The notes below the pieces were generated by a model. The model saw nothing but the letters and a program-made list of their open reading frames with translations. It made no database searches and was not told the origin of the DNA. Positions 1-11,671 of a stretch of 64,000 nt of DNA are shown piece by piece. The translations under genes and the position numbers were made by a program. The stretch's first letter is position 1. Each line of letters opens with the position of its first letter. The stretch is from Agrostemma githago (Eukaryota > Streptophyta > Magnoliopsida > Caryophyllales > Caryophyllaceae), in NCBI GenBank assembly GCA_958450325.1, contig OY288239.1:56439049-56503048 (forward strand). Reading direction: 5' to 3'.

Positions 1-1913
1 GATAAATGGGGGTGTTACACTATAAGTTTTGAGAAATATAATACTTGATAAGGTTAAAAATAATTTTTATAATTATTATAAATTAATTTGATTTTTGGAA
101 TATTTTACTAAGTATAAAAGATTTTAAAAGATAAGTGTACTTGTACCAATATGAAACCGTATAAAAATACAAAATATGTACACTTGAAGAATAAATGTAC
201 TAAATACTTATGCTCAAAAAGTATAAAGTACTAAAGACGAATAACCCAAAATACTAAGTTAAAACATGCTTAAATGAGTTAAACATCACTTAAACTTATT
301 AATAACCACATAAGGCCTAATTAGTGACTAAGTCAAAATTAAAGGTCGACTAGTCCATCTTTGTCAAACTTTGACTTTTTATGTCAACATAGATCAAGTC
401 AAGATAAAAAAAACCCTTCTTAAATAATGTACTTAGAAATAATTGAATCTTTAATCAAATTTCAACTAATGAACGCTTCAAATAATATACATCAAATAAA
501 ACGTTTCAAGTCTCTAACATCAAATATACTTAAGATATTCAGTCAAGTAAAATACACTTAATATAATTGTGATAATCGTTTAGTAAATCGTTACTAAATT
601 AGCTTAAGGAACTGTTGTACCTTCGGGTCAGTTAGTGTCCTATATGAATTAGTGAACCTTCCCAGTGTTCCATTTCTTGGAGCTTCTATACCTACGGGAC
701 AGTATGCATCCTTCCGGTTATTTGAACTAAGTTCCTATGAGAGTTTGATAGTTCGATACCAAGTGAGCCATATGTAGCAACTATACCTTCAGGACGGTAT
801 GCGATCATTCTGGTTGTCTGAACCAATGGTCCTGCAGGAGTCTGAGTGTTCAGCATCCTTATATGTCTCCTATAGAGAATCTATATCATAGTATTGTTAC
901 GTGTTGGGCAATGTTATGCCGAGGTTTAGAGATCAACGTGACGGGAGATTGCTCGGAGAGCTTTGCTATGAGAGTACGAACAACACATCCTGAACTGCGT
1001 GTGGATGGATTGTTGTTAGAGTAGTACTCACCGGCTATCACTAAGGACCTGCGGGAGCCCAAGAGTTGTGGTAGGGGGTACGTGCGCATGTATTTGACAA
1101 GGGCCTGATCAGCTCTACTCTCTTTCTGATATCTTGGCACTTTTATTCACGATTGTATACGTGATTCTTTTCCCTGACTTCTGCGTGTTGTCAGTGGGCC
1201 TCGCGGTGGTGTGGGTAGGCTTCTACGAGTTGTCGTCTACATCATCAGCAGTTTGTTCTCCCCCGCGATTAGAGTTCGAAATCAAATCGTAGTTGTTGTT
1301 CGATCCTATTGAGTACTAGGGGTGAGATGTAAACCTCCTACTATCGATATGATTGGCGGGATTGATGTTCTCATCCGCACTTATGGTAAGATGCAAGCCT
1401 TAAGTGTGCATGAGACATTAGTAGTGTGCATTATGTGAAAGGAAACCATTATTTTTAAAGGTAAATGACTACAGTTTTCTAAATCACTTGTGTTGATTAC
1501 GCCCTATTACTGTTCTATACTCTCATAACTGATGATGTGATTGAAATGCTTGATAATGGGATGTGATGTTTTGTTATATGTCTCGCCTTAATATTGATCA
1601 TGATTGATATTATGTTTCATATGATATGTATTCTGTATGTCTACGTACTGTATTTTATTCACGTGGCACTTCCATGATACTATATGTTACTGTAATCTAT
1701 TCACATAACGCTCATATGGAGTATACATTATTGTATTCTATATAGCTTGCGCGTCTTATATAATCAATTGATTCACATGATGAACCGAAATCACTTCATG
1801 AGTATCTTACATTGTATACATGTTGCTTTGTAATGTGACATGCCTGCTTATTTGTTAATTATATAACCTAAAGATTGTACTACATTGTGAAAGTTCTTTA
1901 TATGAATTTATCA
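1..1913 (+). mobile_element. Probable Ty3/gypsy LTR, family not identified
   Basis: No convincing gene is present. The first bases read as a purine tract (atggggg) running straight into TGTTACAC, which looks like a polypurine tract followed by the start of a plus-strand 3' LTR at about base 13. I could not find the matching CA end, so the LTR may stop anywhere before the copia LTR at 1914. The stretch is AT-rich with a more GC-balanced middle part (about 600-1350). The small open frame at 886-1140 on the minus strand resembles nothing I know. The copia LTR at 1914 appears to have landed in this sequence. Confidence 0.4.
617..810 (+). repeat. Three diverged copies of a short direct repeat
   Basis: The phrase 'tacc-ttcggg-cagt' recurs with variation at about 617-640, 688-711 and 782-806. 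Each copy is followed by a tcctt- or attc-like segment and a gaac-like segment. Spacing is about 72 and 93 bases. It looks like a degenerate repeat inside the presumed LTR. Confidence 0.45.
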
Positions 1914-2360
1914 TGTTCTAATTAATAAATAAACATAACGATAAACTTAAAAGCGGAAGTAAAATAATAAGATCTAGAAATAACCTCCAGCCATTGCTTA
2001 TCGGATTCCTGAACAACTTTATCAACAACCCAAAAATACCGTCCCCAAATACCGTCGACCGTCTTAACTATATTGTTGGTTCTAAACTCTTTCTTCTCAA
2101 ATTTAGATGGTGTATAGATGAATAGAGAAGATAAATTTAGTGACCCTGAATGATGTTGTATTTATATTAATCTTTCCATCAAAGATAAAGTTACAACTAG
2201 ATAAAGTTTATGTATAGTGGTTAATGGAATATAGGATTATAGGAGATAAGAGATAGATATTCAGTAGAGTTTAGGTTGATCACCAAATGGACCACAATTC
2301 AGCAACTCTAAACTGATCAAACAACTTAATCAGTTATTAAGTCTATCATAAATTCTAACA
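1914..2360 (-). mobile_element. Ty1/copia 3' LTR
   Basis: This 447-bp segment has inverted termini (TGTTCTAATT at the left, AATTCTAACA at the right) and is directly followed on the right by a minus-strand polypurine tract. That makes it the 3' LTR of a minus-strand copia element whose RNase H tail lies at 2630-2809. The five bases before it (tatca) would be one copy of the target duplication. The partner copy is not in the window or was lost. Confidence 0.75.
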
Positions 2361-2373
2361 TTCTCCCACTTGG
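2361..2373 (-). other. Copia polypurine tract
   Basis: Read on the minus strand this is CCAAGTGGGAGAA, directly next to the LTR start TGTTAGAATT. This is the classic copia arrangement for plus-strand DNA priming. Confidence 0.75.
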
Positions 2374-2629
2374 TCCATTTAAATGAGAAACCACATATAC
2401 GAATCATAGCGACTAATCCTCTTATTTAAAACGGGAATTAATCTTCAATGTATCACAATATACTCGGTCTTTCACCACTCTCAACTTAATGAACAAACCA
2501 TATGTTTACTCTAGGTCAAAACAAAATGATATTTCTCAAAAAATAAAGGTAACAAAATACGTACGTGTATAACTTAAAATGAGATAATATTCAACTGAAT
2601 GAAAGGTTCAAAACAACACAATAAATGTA

Positions 2630-2809
2630 TCACATTTCTGGACCAAGTCTCATACTTGCTATATGACCCTTGAAATTCTTAATTTGCATGCCTTTAGTCA
2701 AGGGATCGGCAATCATAAGATCACTGCTAATGTGGTCAACAGTCACTTTCTTCTCTTGAACACGTTCTTTAAGGGCTCGATACTTAATATCGATGTGCTT
2801 ACTTGCACC
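2630..2809 (-). pseudogene. Copia pol, RNase H C-terminal piece
   Basis: The minus strand encodes the C-terminal tail of a Ty1/copia polyprotein, with the family motif SKHIDIKYRALKERVQ followed by IADPLTKG and a stop at 2630. Upstream on the same strand the reading frame runs into Tat A at 2809/2810. The preceding RNase H residues (YCDNIGAVFMAKNN) resume at 31237 beyond Tat A. So this is the 3' end of a copia element split by a 28-kb insertion. The residues printed upstream of the SKHIDIKY block in the open frame are Tat A LTR sequence and are not part of the gene. Confidence 0.85.
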
Positions 2810-4940
2810 TGTGGACGTCCGTCTGCACCGCCTGGCGCCCCGCGCGGGATCGAGCCGATTTTTCAACGTGTGGCGGCGGTCACCCACGCGGCCACCTCCC
2901 TGTCAGGGGCCGGTCCAATCTCGCGTACGGGGTGATGTTTCGGACCTCGATTCGGATGACGATCCGGACTTGTACTAAACGGGTGCGGGCACCCGTGTTT
3001 CCATTTGGGGTCGATCGAGTCGTGGTTGTAAATGTTTAAAGGCCGATTCATTTGGTAAGGCGACCTTTTTAGTGAACTGAATTCGTTGCCGATTTGTGGA
3101 GTCGCCACCGAGTCAATTATGGGGACTCGAAACCGTTCAAGTCAATTTTGATCCCTAGCCGGCTCAAAGTTGAGGGGCACGGGACCTAAAGATAAAGACT
3201 TGTACCCTTAAGCACTCCATGCTTGGAATGACTCTCATTGCCAATGGTTTCTGAAATCCGGAAACCGTCGATTCTGAGTAAGGGGTGAGGGTACGTATTG
3301 GGAAGCCAACATCCGATAGATGTCAACACCCAATCCCGCCCGCACTATAGCGGCCTCTACTATTCAATCGGTGGGCTGATAACCTAGTTCTTTTGTTGTG
3401 GCGAAAATATTGTAACATCCGTTGTTTTCACCTTATATCTTTTGCTACGTCGGTTGTTTAAGGACAAGTAATTATTGTCGTCAAAGTAGTTTTGTTTACA
3501 TTCTTTGCGTGCGATTTCACGTGACAAGCAGGCCATGAAAAGATGCACGTAGGAGAGTAGATATTACTAATATTATAGGTATTAGCAAGTCAGTTTTAAC
3601 GCGATAATACGGATATTAGTCGTTCTCGTGATATACCTTACCTGATATTCTGCTTAAGATGCGTCGGTTCGGTATTAATAAAGATGCGTCGAACCTAGTA
3701 AGGCGAGCACCCGGACTAATATGGAACCCGACCATCACTTTGTTCAATTTTAGTTGTTTTACGTTTTGATTTCCGTGTTAGGTGATTTAGCATACGATTA
3801 TAAGGTCGTAAAAGCAATAAATCATGCGGAAAACTATAAATGCGAATGTAAGTAAATCACATTGTGAGGAGTTGCACCCTCGGAGTATACACTAAACGGG
3901 ACACGATGCGTAGATAGTTGAGAACGGATCTCACAATTACTCGGGTCTATTTAGTGTATTTTAGTGTTTGCGGTTGAAGTTGGGACGTTACGTGTTTTAG
4001 TGTGTGTTTATGGACCTAATGTCCATGCCTAGTATTGTCGTAGTGCATAATAAAAGAAAGTGTGAAAATGTAAAGTTTTGTTTAGATGACAACCTAGTGA
4101 CGACTCGGCTTCAAAGGCGGATCCTCCTAGCTTGCCTAGTGATTTCGGCAGAGTTCCGTTACCGTTGACCCCTCTTGCGGCTACTCCGGCAGAGCTCCGT
4201 TACTATGGACTGATTCTGCGACTATAGCTAGTCGAACACAGGCACCTCGGTATCGAGTGGGGTGCTCGAAGGTGAGGAGTAGCGTTGATGTCGCTTTTTT
4301 CGAAACTACGATCGAGTGGATCGTTTGCCTCGGGTGTCGGAGTGCGAGCCCTTAGCGAGAAAGTAGAGGGAGAAGAGAAGTTAAGAATTGTGTGTTGAAT
4401 GAATGAGGTGAGGGGGGTATTTATAGGTGTTTTCGGCCCTCGTCACCCACATGGATGCCTGAGTTGTGGCCCACCAAGACGAAGGTGCCTGGGTTCGGGC
4501 GTGGGGAGTCTCAAACACGTGGGGTGAGGCGATTGGAGTTTTGAAGATACGATTTTGATACTTTCCAAAACCGAGGGACGGGTGTATAATACGAAACTTG
4601 GAGGTTAAGGTTCCCCTGGGTTTGACCTAGCGCCGTGAGTTTAGTGGGCCTCGGGTGCGCATCCCGAGGTTCGCTTGGCGCGGTGCTGACTCGGTTCGAG
4701 TTTCGGGACCGACTCGGGGTCCCGGTGTCAGAATTGACTCTAATTAGTGTCTATGCGACCGTAATGACACGACTAAGGCTGCCATCATGTTAGTTTATTT
4801 TTTTCCGAGTAATTTATTTGATCCGTTCTATAGATAAACTACCTAAAACATCGCAAACCTGCGTCGCGTTGCAGTCCTATCGTCATCGAGTGTTTGTTGG
4901 GCAGTTTTGCAGCCACCTGATCCAAATTTGGGTGTCTACA
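2810..4940 (-). repeat. Tat A 3' LTR (left copy)
   Basis: This 2131-bp LTR matches 29117-31231. Differences include a longer, diverged block near 2815-2930 and the absence of a short segment that the right copy has near 30482-30512. It carries a minus-strand TATA box (4419-4427). It also shares with the Tat B LTR a conserved stretch around 3240-3350 (the 'gagtaaggggtgagggtacg' region). Confidence 0.9.
4419..4427 (-). promoter_or_regulatory. TATA box of Tat A LTR
   Basis: Read on the minus strand this is CTATAAATA followed by CCCCCCTCACC. The same box is at 30709-30717 in the right LTR, which would drive the element, and at 50602-50610 in the duplicate. Just upstream in the sense of transcription lies a cluster of CG-rich inverted words (4444-4520; better preserved at 30735-30805). 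Confidence 0.6.
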
Positions 4941-4953
4941 GAAGCCCCCACTT
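4941..4953 (-). other. Tat A polypurine tract
   Basis: The minus strand reads AAAGTGGGGGCTTC directly before the LTR start TGTAGACACC. This is the typical Tat PPT and confirms that the element runs right to left. The adjoining region up to about 5080 resembles the Tat B sequence at 34480-34600. Confidence 0.7.
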
Positions 4954-6155
4954 TGACTGAGACTTGGACTAGGCGAAAGTCAAAGTATAGCCACCCAGGT
5001 CAATCGAGGATTACGACCGGGTGGCTGTCTGGTCGGGTCGTTTTAAGTCCATTGGACTACGTGTTGAGGCTCGCCAGCCAAGGCTTAGAAATCTTACTCG
5101 ACGTCTTCGCTTGCGGTTGCTTGTTTGGGCCCGGCCGGTGCTTGTCATCTCGTTCTTGGTTCTTCATGCTCGCGCGTTTTGCCTTTTCGAATTGTTTAAA
5201 AGTTCGTTTAATTTTAAATGTTTTCATGTGTAGGTGTGATGGTAGGATTTGTCGTGAATCCCACCGATCAAATAAAACCGGCAAAACCTAACTAGGGTAG
5301 ATAGGGTAAGTCGGGTCGAATCCACGGGGACGGTAGAGGCGTCTAGACTAGGTCGGCCCAAAAACGAGACTAAGTCAACGAGCTAAGCTAGAGAATGATA
5401 AGAGGAAGAGAATACTAGACTATGACTAAGAAGAACAACAAGGAAAACGGGCTAGGATTAGGTCGGGGTCAAAGGGGTAACGGAATGGCCAAGGAGGAGT
5501 TAGAGTGAAAGCGGTAGTAGGGTAATCTAGGGCACACGACCTAGAGGTTCCTCATGGAACCCATCCGGCGACACACACGACAAAGGAAAGCAAGAAAAAC
5601 AAGCATTCCAACCTACTTAGTCATTCAAGCATTCCATCAAACATGTAATATGCATCACTCAAGAAGAAACCTCAAATCTTCCACCAACATCTCCAACAAA
5701 CCCTTAATCATCCAATTAACACCCTAATCACCTTACTAACCCTAGCAAGAACACTACTCTAACATAATCAAACTACAACTAACAAGAACAAGAGAAATCA
5801 ACCCAAACATCAAAACATATATGAGTGAAACTAACAAGAACTATGAACTAACAATAACAAAGATTCAAACTTGATAAACAATAAAGGATTAAGAGTAAAA
5901 AGGAGAAGAAGATTATACCAACTAACAATGGAATGAAAAGATGAGAACTTGTATATAAAGAAAACCCAAATTCATCCACCAATGTTGTCAAGATTGAATG
6001 GATTCTTCAAGAGATCTCTTAATACAAGATTAAACTAAGATTAACTACTAATTACCGACTAATCTACACTAATCAAATCTAATCTAATCTAACCTAAAGT
6101 AGTCTAGGGTTTTGTGGGAAGTGAAGAACATAACATAAGATTACAAGAGGAGGGG

Positions 6156-6164
6156 TATTTATAG
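6156..6164 (-). promoter_or_regulatory. TATA box of the solo LTR
   Basis: The minus strand reads CTATAAATACCCCTCC. It lies about 45-190 bases downstream (minus-strand sense) of the palindrome cluster at 6208-6350. Confidence 0.5.
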
Positions 6165-6207
6165 GGTTACAAATGGAAGGGAGAAGAAAGAAAGTGAAAT
6201 GCGGGTA

Positions 6208-6350
6208 ACAGCACTTGGTCCCGACCGGGACGGACCCACCATCCCGACCGGGACGGGTTGGTCCCAACCGGGACGGACCTGCAGTAGCCCTTCCAAACGT
6301 GCACTTCATCCCCGACGGGATGAGGTGCATACCCGTCGGGGATAGGTCTT
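6208..6350. repeat. Cluster of CCGACCGGGACGG-type palindromic words
   Basis: Three copies of a 'cc-aaccgggacgg / cccgaccgggacgg' word lie at about 6220-6275. A related inverted pair follows at about 6310-6346 (ccccgacggg ... cccgtcgggg). The words are self-complementary around CCGG or CGGG and sit in the presumed U3 of the solo LTR. Confidence 0.7.
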
Positions 6351-6689
6351 GTAGGTCTCCAATATGATCCTTTTGGTCTCTCCTTGCTTCACATGGACTT
6401 CTCATCGATTCACGGGACTCGGGATCGGGTCTCGGGACTCGGGATTGGGTTCCAAGGTCTCGGGGTCGATTCCAAAGCATCGAGTCATCGTTCCTTTATC
6501 TCGTTGGCTCCAAAATGTGTATGTATCGAGTCGGAATCGCTCCAACTCTTCCAAATCGGTCTCGGGAACCTGAAACGAACTAAAGGAAGTATAAGAAGCC
6601 CCTAAACCGCTCCCAAGGAGCGATTCTACAAGGAAAATGGGACCAAAACACTACAAAATAGGCACTACAAACCAAACTTATCAAGTTGA

Positions 6690-7455
6690 CGCGTTAAGCG
6701 TAAGTGCAAAGAATGTTCATATGTGTTGGCTTCCATTTGAATAAGTGATTTTGGGATGCTTGTGAACCCTTGATGAAATAAAACGTTCGAGGGTGCCAGT
6801 CTCCACTCGAGCGGTCGTCTTCGGGATGCTTGTGACCCCTTGGATGAAATAAAGTGAAACAGAAATGTTTGAGGGCGTCAGTCTCCACTCGAACACTTGT
6901 CTTTGGGATGCCTCTGCCCCTAGGACAAAACAAAACAAGATAAACTACTCAAGGGCGTCAGTCTCCACTCGAATAGCTGTCTTTCGGGATACCTCCGACC
7001 CCTAGGACAAAACAAAATGAGATAAACTATTCGAGGGTGTCAGTCTCCACTCGAATAGCTGTCTTTCGGGATGCCCCTCACCCCTAGGACAAAACAAGAT
7101 GAGATAAACTATTCGAGGGCGTCAGTCTCCACTCGAATAGTTGTCTTTCGGGATGCCTCTGACCTCTAGGACAAAACAAAATGAGATAAACTACTCGAGG
7201 GCGTCAGTCTCCTCTCGAATAGCTGTCTTTTGGAATGCCTCTGACCCCTAGGACAAAACAAGATGAGATAAACTATTCGAGGGCGTCAGTCTCCACTCGA
7301 ATAGCTCTCTTTCGGGATGCCTTTGACCCCTAGGACACAACAAGATGAGATAAACTATTCGAGGGCGTCAGTTTCCACTTGAATAGCTGTCTTTCGGGAT
7401 GCCTCTGACCCCTAGGACAAAATAAACCATTCGAGGGCGTCAGTCTCCACTCGAA
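6690..7455 (+). repeat. 82-bp tandem repeat in Tat A 3' region
   Basis: About nine copies of an approximately 82-bp unit. The word 'gagggcgtcagtctcc' starts at about 6788 (variant), 6871, 6951, 7033, 7115, 7197, 7279, 7362 and 7433. Each unit also has 'cgggatgcctctgacccctagg' variants and 'gagataaactatt'. The core forms a hairpin: ATTCGAG, a 14-base loop, CTCGAAT. Tandem repeats in the region before the 3' LTR are known for Tat elements such as Ogre and Retand. The open frames at 6694-6938 are only the repeat read through. Confidence 0.9.
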
Positions 7456-7815
7456 TGAAAAATGTTGTGGAGGTATTAGACTCCTTCGAGAGCGTTGGTA
7501 TCTACTCGAATCAAATTGCTGTGGAGGTATCAGACTCCTTCGAGAGCGTTGGTATCCACTCGAATTACAATTGTTGTGGAGGTTTCAGACTCCTTCGAGG
7601 GCGTTGGTATCCACTCGAATTAAAATTGTTGTGGAGGTTTCAGACTCCTTCGAGGGCGTTGGTATCCACTCGAATTAAAATTGCTGTGGAGGTTTCAGAC
7701 TCCTTCGAGGGCGTTGGTATCCACTCGAATTAAAATTGTTGTGGAGGTTTCAGACTCCTTCGAGGGTGTTGGTATCCACTCGAATTAAAATCGTTGTGGA
7801 GGTTTCAGACTCCAA
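7456..7815 (+). repeat. 55-bp tandem repeat, derived from the same core
   Basis: Seven copies begin 'gtggaggt' at 7467, 7521, 7576, 7631, 7686, 7741 and 7796, so the period is 54-55 bp. Each has 'cagactccttcgagggcgtt' and 'ggtatccactcgaatt'. The core TTCGAG ... CTCGAA is shared with the adjoining 82-bp array, so the two arrays have a common origin. The open frame 7455-7733 crosses the repeat and is not a gene. Confidence 0.9.
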
Positions 7816-8433
7816 TGCCTCTCGGATAACTAAGACCCGTTAAGCGAAAAATTGTTGTTTGTTTATTTGTTTTAGTTAAGTGTTTTTGTTTTGCAGGTTG
7901 GTCTTATTTTGTTCGGGTTTGTTCTTGCTTTGTTTTGGTTTGTTATGCACTTGAGATTTGTTCAGAGTTTGCTTAGATTGGTTCGGTTTGGTTTGATTTA
8001 TTATGTGTTCGGGTGCGGCGTTCACGTTAAGTGCGGCCCTTATGCTTGTTTCATTATCGTTTTTTTCTTTGTAACGGGCGTGCTTTATTGATTATTAATT
8101 GTTTCGTCGTTGTTGTTTTGCTTTAAAAGGGTGTGCTTTATTCGTGTATGTCGAAAGTTAAGCCTTGTTTGTTTTCGTTTTAGTCTGTGCTGGGCTGTTC
8201 GGACGCGCGCCCATCTGCGCCCCAAACTTCTGGCGCCTAGCCCCCAGCGGTTCAGGATCCGGGCGCGTCACCTGAGGCGGTCGGACTCTCGTGGACCGAG
8301 TCTACTTAAGTAAACGAAGTTGGGGGCGATCGTTCATTCGATCCAAAATTCGAACGCATCGCCCCTTTCGTCCCTAAATTAATTTCTCGATTTCTCTACG
8401 CGATTTCCGTCTCGATTTCCGCCATACTCAAAA
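7816..8433 (+). other. Upstream region of the Tat A opposite-strand gene
   Basis: No gene is seen. The stretch is T-rich up to about 8200, then GC-rich with a pyrimidine-rich leader (about 8355-8420) before the ATG at 8434. I see no clear TATA box, unlike the corresponding Tat B gene. Confidence 0.4.
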
Positions 8434-11400
8434 ATGTCGACTCCGGGTGAGTGTTCTTTACGTGTTTATTGTCGGTTTTGCTTGATTTGGTTGATTGTGA
8501 GTTTGTTTTGTTGAAACCCTAGAAAATCGATTTGGGTATTTTTAATTTACTAAGTTTCGATACTTGTACTTAATCTCATTGTTAAATTAGGGTCGATTAG
8601 AGCTTATTAGGGTAGTTATAAGCTTGACAGGGGGTTCCGAGGTACGACAATGGCTCCCTATGGTGATAGGTTCGAGATGCTTAGGGTTAGAGACCGTTTT
8701 CCTGGATATTCCCGCATTTGTTTCGCGTAATCTTGCTCAATTAGTGCTTGTGAAGATGTGGGTAGCTCCCTTGTCGATTCTTATGGGCTAGGATGGCTTT
8801 TAGGGCTCTCAGTGAGGTTTTGTGTGTCTTAAGACGGACCAAAAGGTGTCGTAATGATGCCGGATTTTTCCAAAACCACTTCCATCGTGACCGGGATCGA
8901 AAATGGGTGTTAACAGCCTTTTCAAATTTTTAATATCCTTATCCAAAATTTTAACCCTTTTTTTACCTGTTTAAGCTGCTTTAGCCTGACCTGAGGCATG
9001 GGTTTTTCGTGTTTTGTTTGATTTTATAGTTAGAGATAACACCGAGTGTCCCGAGGGAGCTCCTTTGGTGGGCACTAGTGGCGAGGCCGCTGGGACGAGT
9101 TCACAGACTCCTCGTGGGATTCGCAGGAGGCGACGGAGTATCTCATCTCAGCGTCGTGATCCAGAGGCCATACACGAGGCCGATTTTGATAAGGTGAGGA
9201 AGCGCAGGCTTCCCGAGACAGTTGCTAGGAGGGCCCACGTTCCGGTTTCCGTATCGAAGAATGAGGGGATTGGCTACGAGGATCCCGAGTGGGCTCGGGA
9301 CTGAGATGGTCATCAGTTGCTGTTTCATCTTGACCTACACGTCTCACACTGCATCGTGCATGGTCTGGTGAGTGTCCTATTCGTGTTTATTAGTTATGTC
9401 TTGGGTTTTGGCTCTGGTTTGGTTAGATTTGTTTTGTTTATACTCGTATTGTCTTGGTTTGCAGCCCCCAGGTCCGATAAGGACTTTCTCGGGCTTTACT
9501 ACATGTCTCGAGATTTACTCTCATAAGTTGAGCCCTGCAGTAAAGGGGATTAGCGCGAGGACTGCTCTAGGTCCCATGGTAGAGCAGTGGGTCCGGTTGG
9601 TGGGTTGCAAGACTAAGTGCAACGTCATGGGGATTAAAGCGATGATAGACCGCTTCCATGATACTACCTCGACCTTCCACATGGCTTTTGGGGAGGTCGG
9701 GATGACCCTAGAGGATTTTGGGATGATTACCGGTTTGCCCTGGGGTCCGGATAGGATTAGGTGGGCCGCTTAGGGCCCTAGGCTAGATAGTGATGAGGTG
9801 CGGGGCCTCATCGGGGATTGTTTGAAGCGTGAGGCATATAGTGCGCCTCATGCTCTGGTGAGCTCGTACATCACCGATCACTTCGAGCGGGTGGCGGTGT
9901 TACAGGGTCAAGAACCCAACACGCTGGGGCAGGATGCCCGGTTGTGGTTGTGGAACTTCCTAGGGTCGACCCACCTCTCGGATAAAGGCGAGAGGTTTAG
10001 TACTAGGATTTTGCCTCTTCTAGCTGACCTGGCTCAATTAGGACGTTTTGATTGGGTAACCGCGGCTTTCGCGGAGATGACTCGCTGTCTGCAAGTCATG
10101 GTGAGGCCGCTGGAGATAGGGTCGGCCTCAGCTTTGCCCATCGTGGGTCCGGGCCTAATATTGGAGGTTAGTTGTTATTCTCACTTTGTGTTTTAGGTTC
10201 TGTTTATTTCGGCTTAGTTTTGCTAAGGTGTTTTGGGTTTTTGCAGGCTTGGATCTATCCATATTTCTCTTGTTTGGCACCTAAAAGGGTGCGGGTTCAT
10301 TCGAAGAGATTCCCGACGGGGATTGAGTGGAGGCTGGCTCAGCCTAAGAGTACAATCAGCCACTATCCGTCGGAGAACGCGCTGGTTAACCAGCTACGCC
10401 TCGAGGATGTAAGTTTCTCTTTATAGCCTATTTTTCCTAATAGCCCCCAAGGTTTAGGATTTATTGAGATGCTGGTTTTGTTTGTGTAGTTTGTGGTCCG
10501 CCCTTGGGCCGATTATGAGGGTGTGCCTGGGTATGTGGCCGCGGAGCTGAGGCCTCAGAGTTATAGGTGGATGCTCCTTCCTGCGTTGTTTCGCCCGGTT
10601 TGGTATCTAGGCGAGCGGTTGGTGTGTAAGTGTTTGTATGACGGCTTCAGAGTACCGGTTAATCCTCCGCGGACCATGTTCAGACCACCGACCACCGCAG
10701 AGGTCCTCGATGGTAGGGATGGAGAAGAAGGCGATGCACTCCTGGTGCCTGGTGCCTCCTATCTATCTCACGTCAGCCAGCGGCTAGCTTGCCACCGCCT
10801 TGTGGTAAGATTTTAATCTTTGGTTCTAAGGTTTGTTTCATGGTTTAGTGCTTTCTTGCCCCTTGACCTACCGATTTGCTGTTTCCTCAGCTGGCCGACC
10901 CGGCTGATGCTATTCAGCCCCCAGATTTTCCCCTGACGTTGCTTAGGGTGGACGCGGCCAGGATAGCTTTTACTGAGCCTCTCCCCTCGTGTTCATCCGA
11001 GGAGATGGACGCTGGGATAGAGTGGCGTGACCGGGTATACCGGGTGAGTTTTGGCTTTCGTTTTATGTCTGGGTTCTAAGAGTTAGGATTGGTTCGTCTA
11101 ACTTTCGCGGTTTCACCCTTCAGGTTTCATCAGCTTGCCATCAGCGGTTATGGCAGGCCGCCAACCACTTGCGGGTTTATGCCTCGAGGGTTTCCCGTGA
11201 CACTTCGGGACTTCGATCAGTGAGTTTGCGTGACTAGGGTAGTTTTCTAGGCTGCTTGTGTGTTTTCCTAATGTTCAGGTGTATTTGTAGGATATCCCGG
11301 ATATGGTAGGGCAACTGGAGACTCGGGTGACCGAGCTCGAGGTGGAGGTGGCTGAGGCGCGACAGCTCCTGCAATCCCGGGCCGACGAGATTGCCCAGCT

Positions 11401-11671
11401 AAAGAAGCAGCTGGCTCGGTCTCAGGGTAAGACCTCCGTGCAGGGTGAGGCTAGGCATCGGATCGAGAGGGAGGCTGAGGCTGAGGCTACGTGTCAAGCT
11501 ACGGGTGCTACCGAGGAGATTGGAGGAGTTCCCGAGACGGATTCTTTAGACATGTTGTCGGGAATGGATGGTAGCGAGTCTCCTCTTCTGGATCTGGAGG
11601 ATTTGTGTTTGGATGACGACATTTGTGAGGTTGTGATAGCCATTGGCGCCGCTTCTAGGGGTCCTCCCTAG
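8434..11671 (+). pseudogene. Plant-mobile-domain gene on the opposite strand of Tat A, 8 exons, two stops
   Basis: The exons below are joined by canonical GT/AG borders that keep one frame: 8434-8446, 9030-9367, 9465-10166, 10247-10408, 10490-10804, 10891-11043, 11124-11219, 11291-11671. The third exon has the plant mobile domain (aminotransferase-like) signature, visible as FHMAFGEVGMTLEDFGMITG with a preceding conserved block (MVEQWVRLVG). The last exon encodes a coiled coil (VTELEVEVAEARQLL) and an acidic tail. The second exon has a basic RRRRR patch. In-frame stops at 9302-9304 and 9771-9773 make this copy a pseudogene unless splicing avoids them. It lies between the element's missing pol and its 3' LTR, antisense to gag, as reported for additional ORFs of some Tat elements. 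Its function is unknown. Exon borders are inferred by eye. Confidence 0.75.

Larger units (their letters stand above)
5237..6683 (-). mobile_element. Athila-like solo LTR inside Tat A
   Basis: The segment runs from TGATGGTAGG to AACTTATCA and has no internal region beside it. Read on the minus strand its end carries the block 'CCGTGGATTCGA' and a 'TTAGGTTT' stretch, matching the end of the Athila LTR at 16795-16885. Its start resembles the starts of the other Athila-type LTRs here. It has a minus-strand TATA box at 6156-6164. Flanks are aggtg (left) and agttg (right), an imperfect 5-bp target duplication. A complete element probably inserted and was reduced to one LTR by recombination. Short open frames inside (for example 6094-6480) are not genes. 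Confidence 0.65.

Noticed and set aside
7455..7733. Open frame of 92 codons
   Set aside because: It is the 55-bp repeat read through in changing phase; the repeating peptide reflects only the DNA repeat.
7456..7815. Regular repeats that could suggest a CRISPR array
   Set aside because: The 55-bp units are contiguous and near-identical over their whole length, with no unique spacers, in a eukaryotic retrotransposon. They are a minisatellite.
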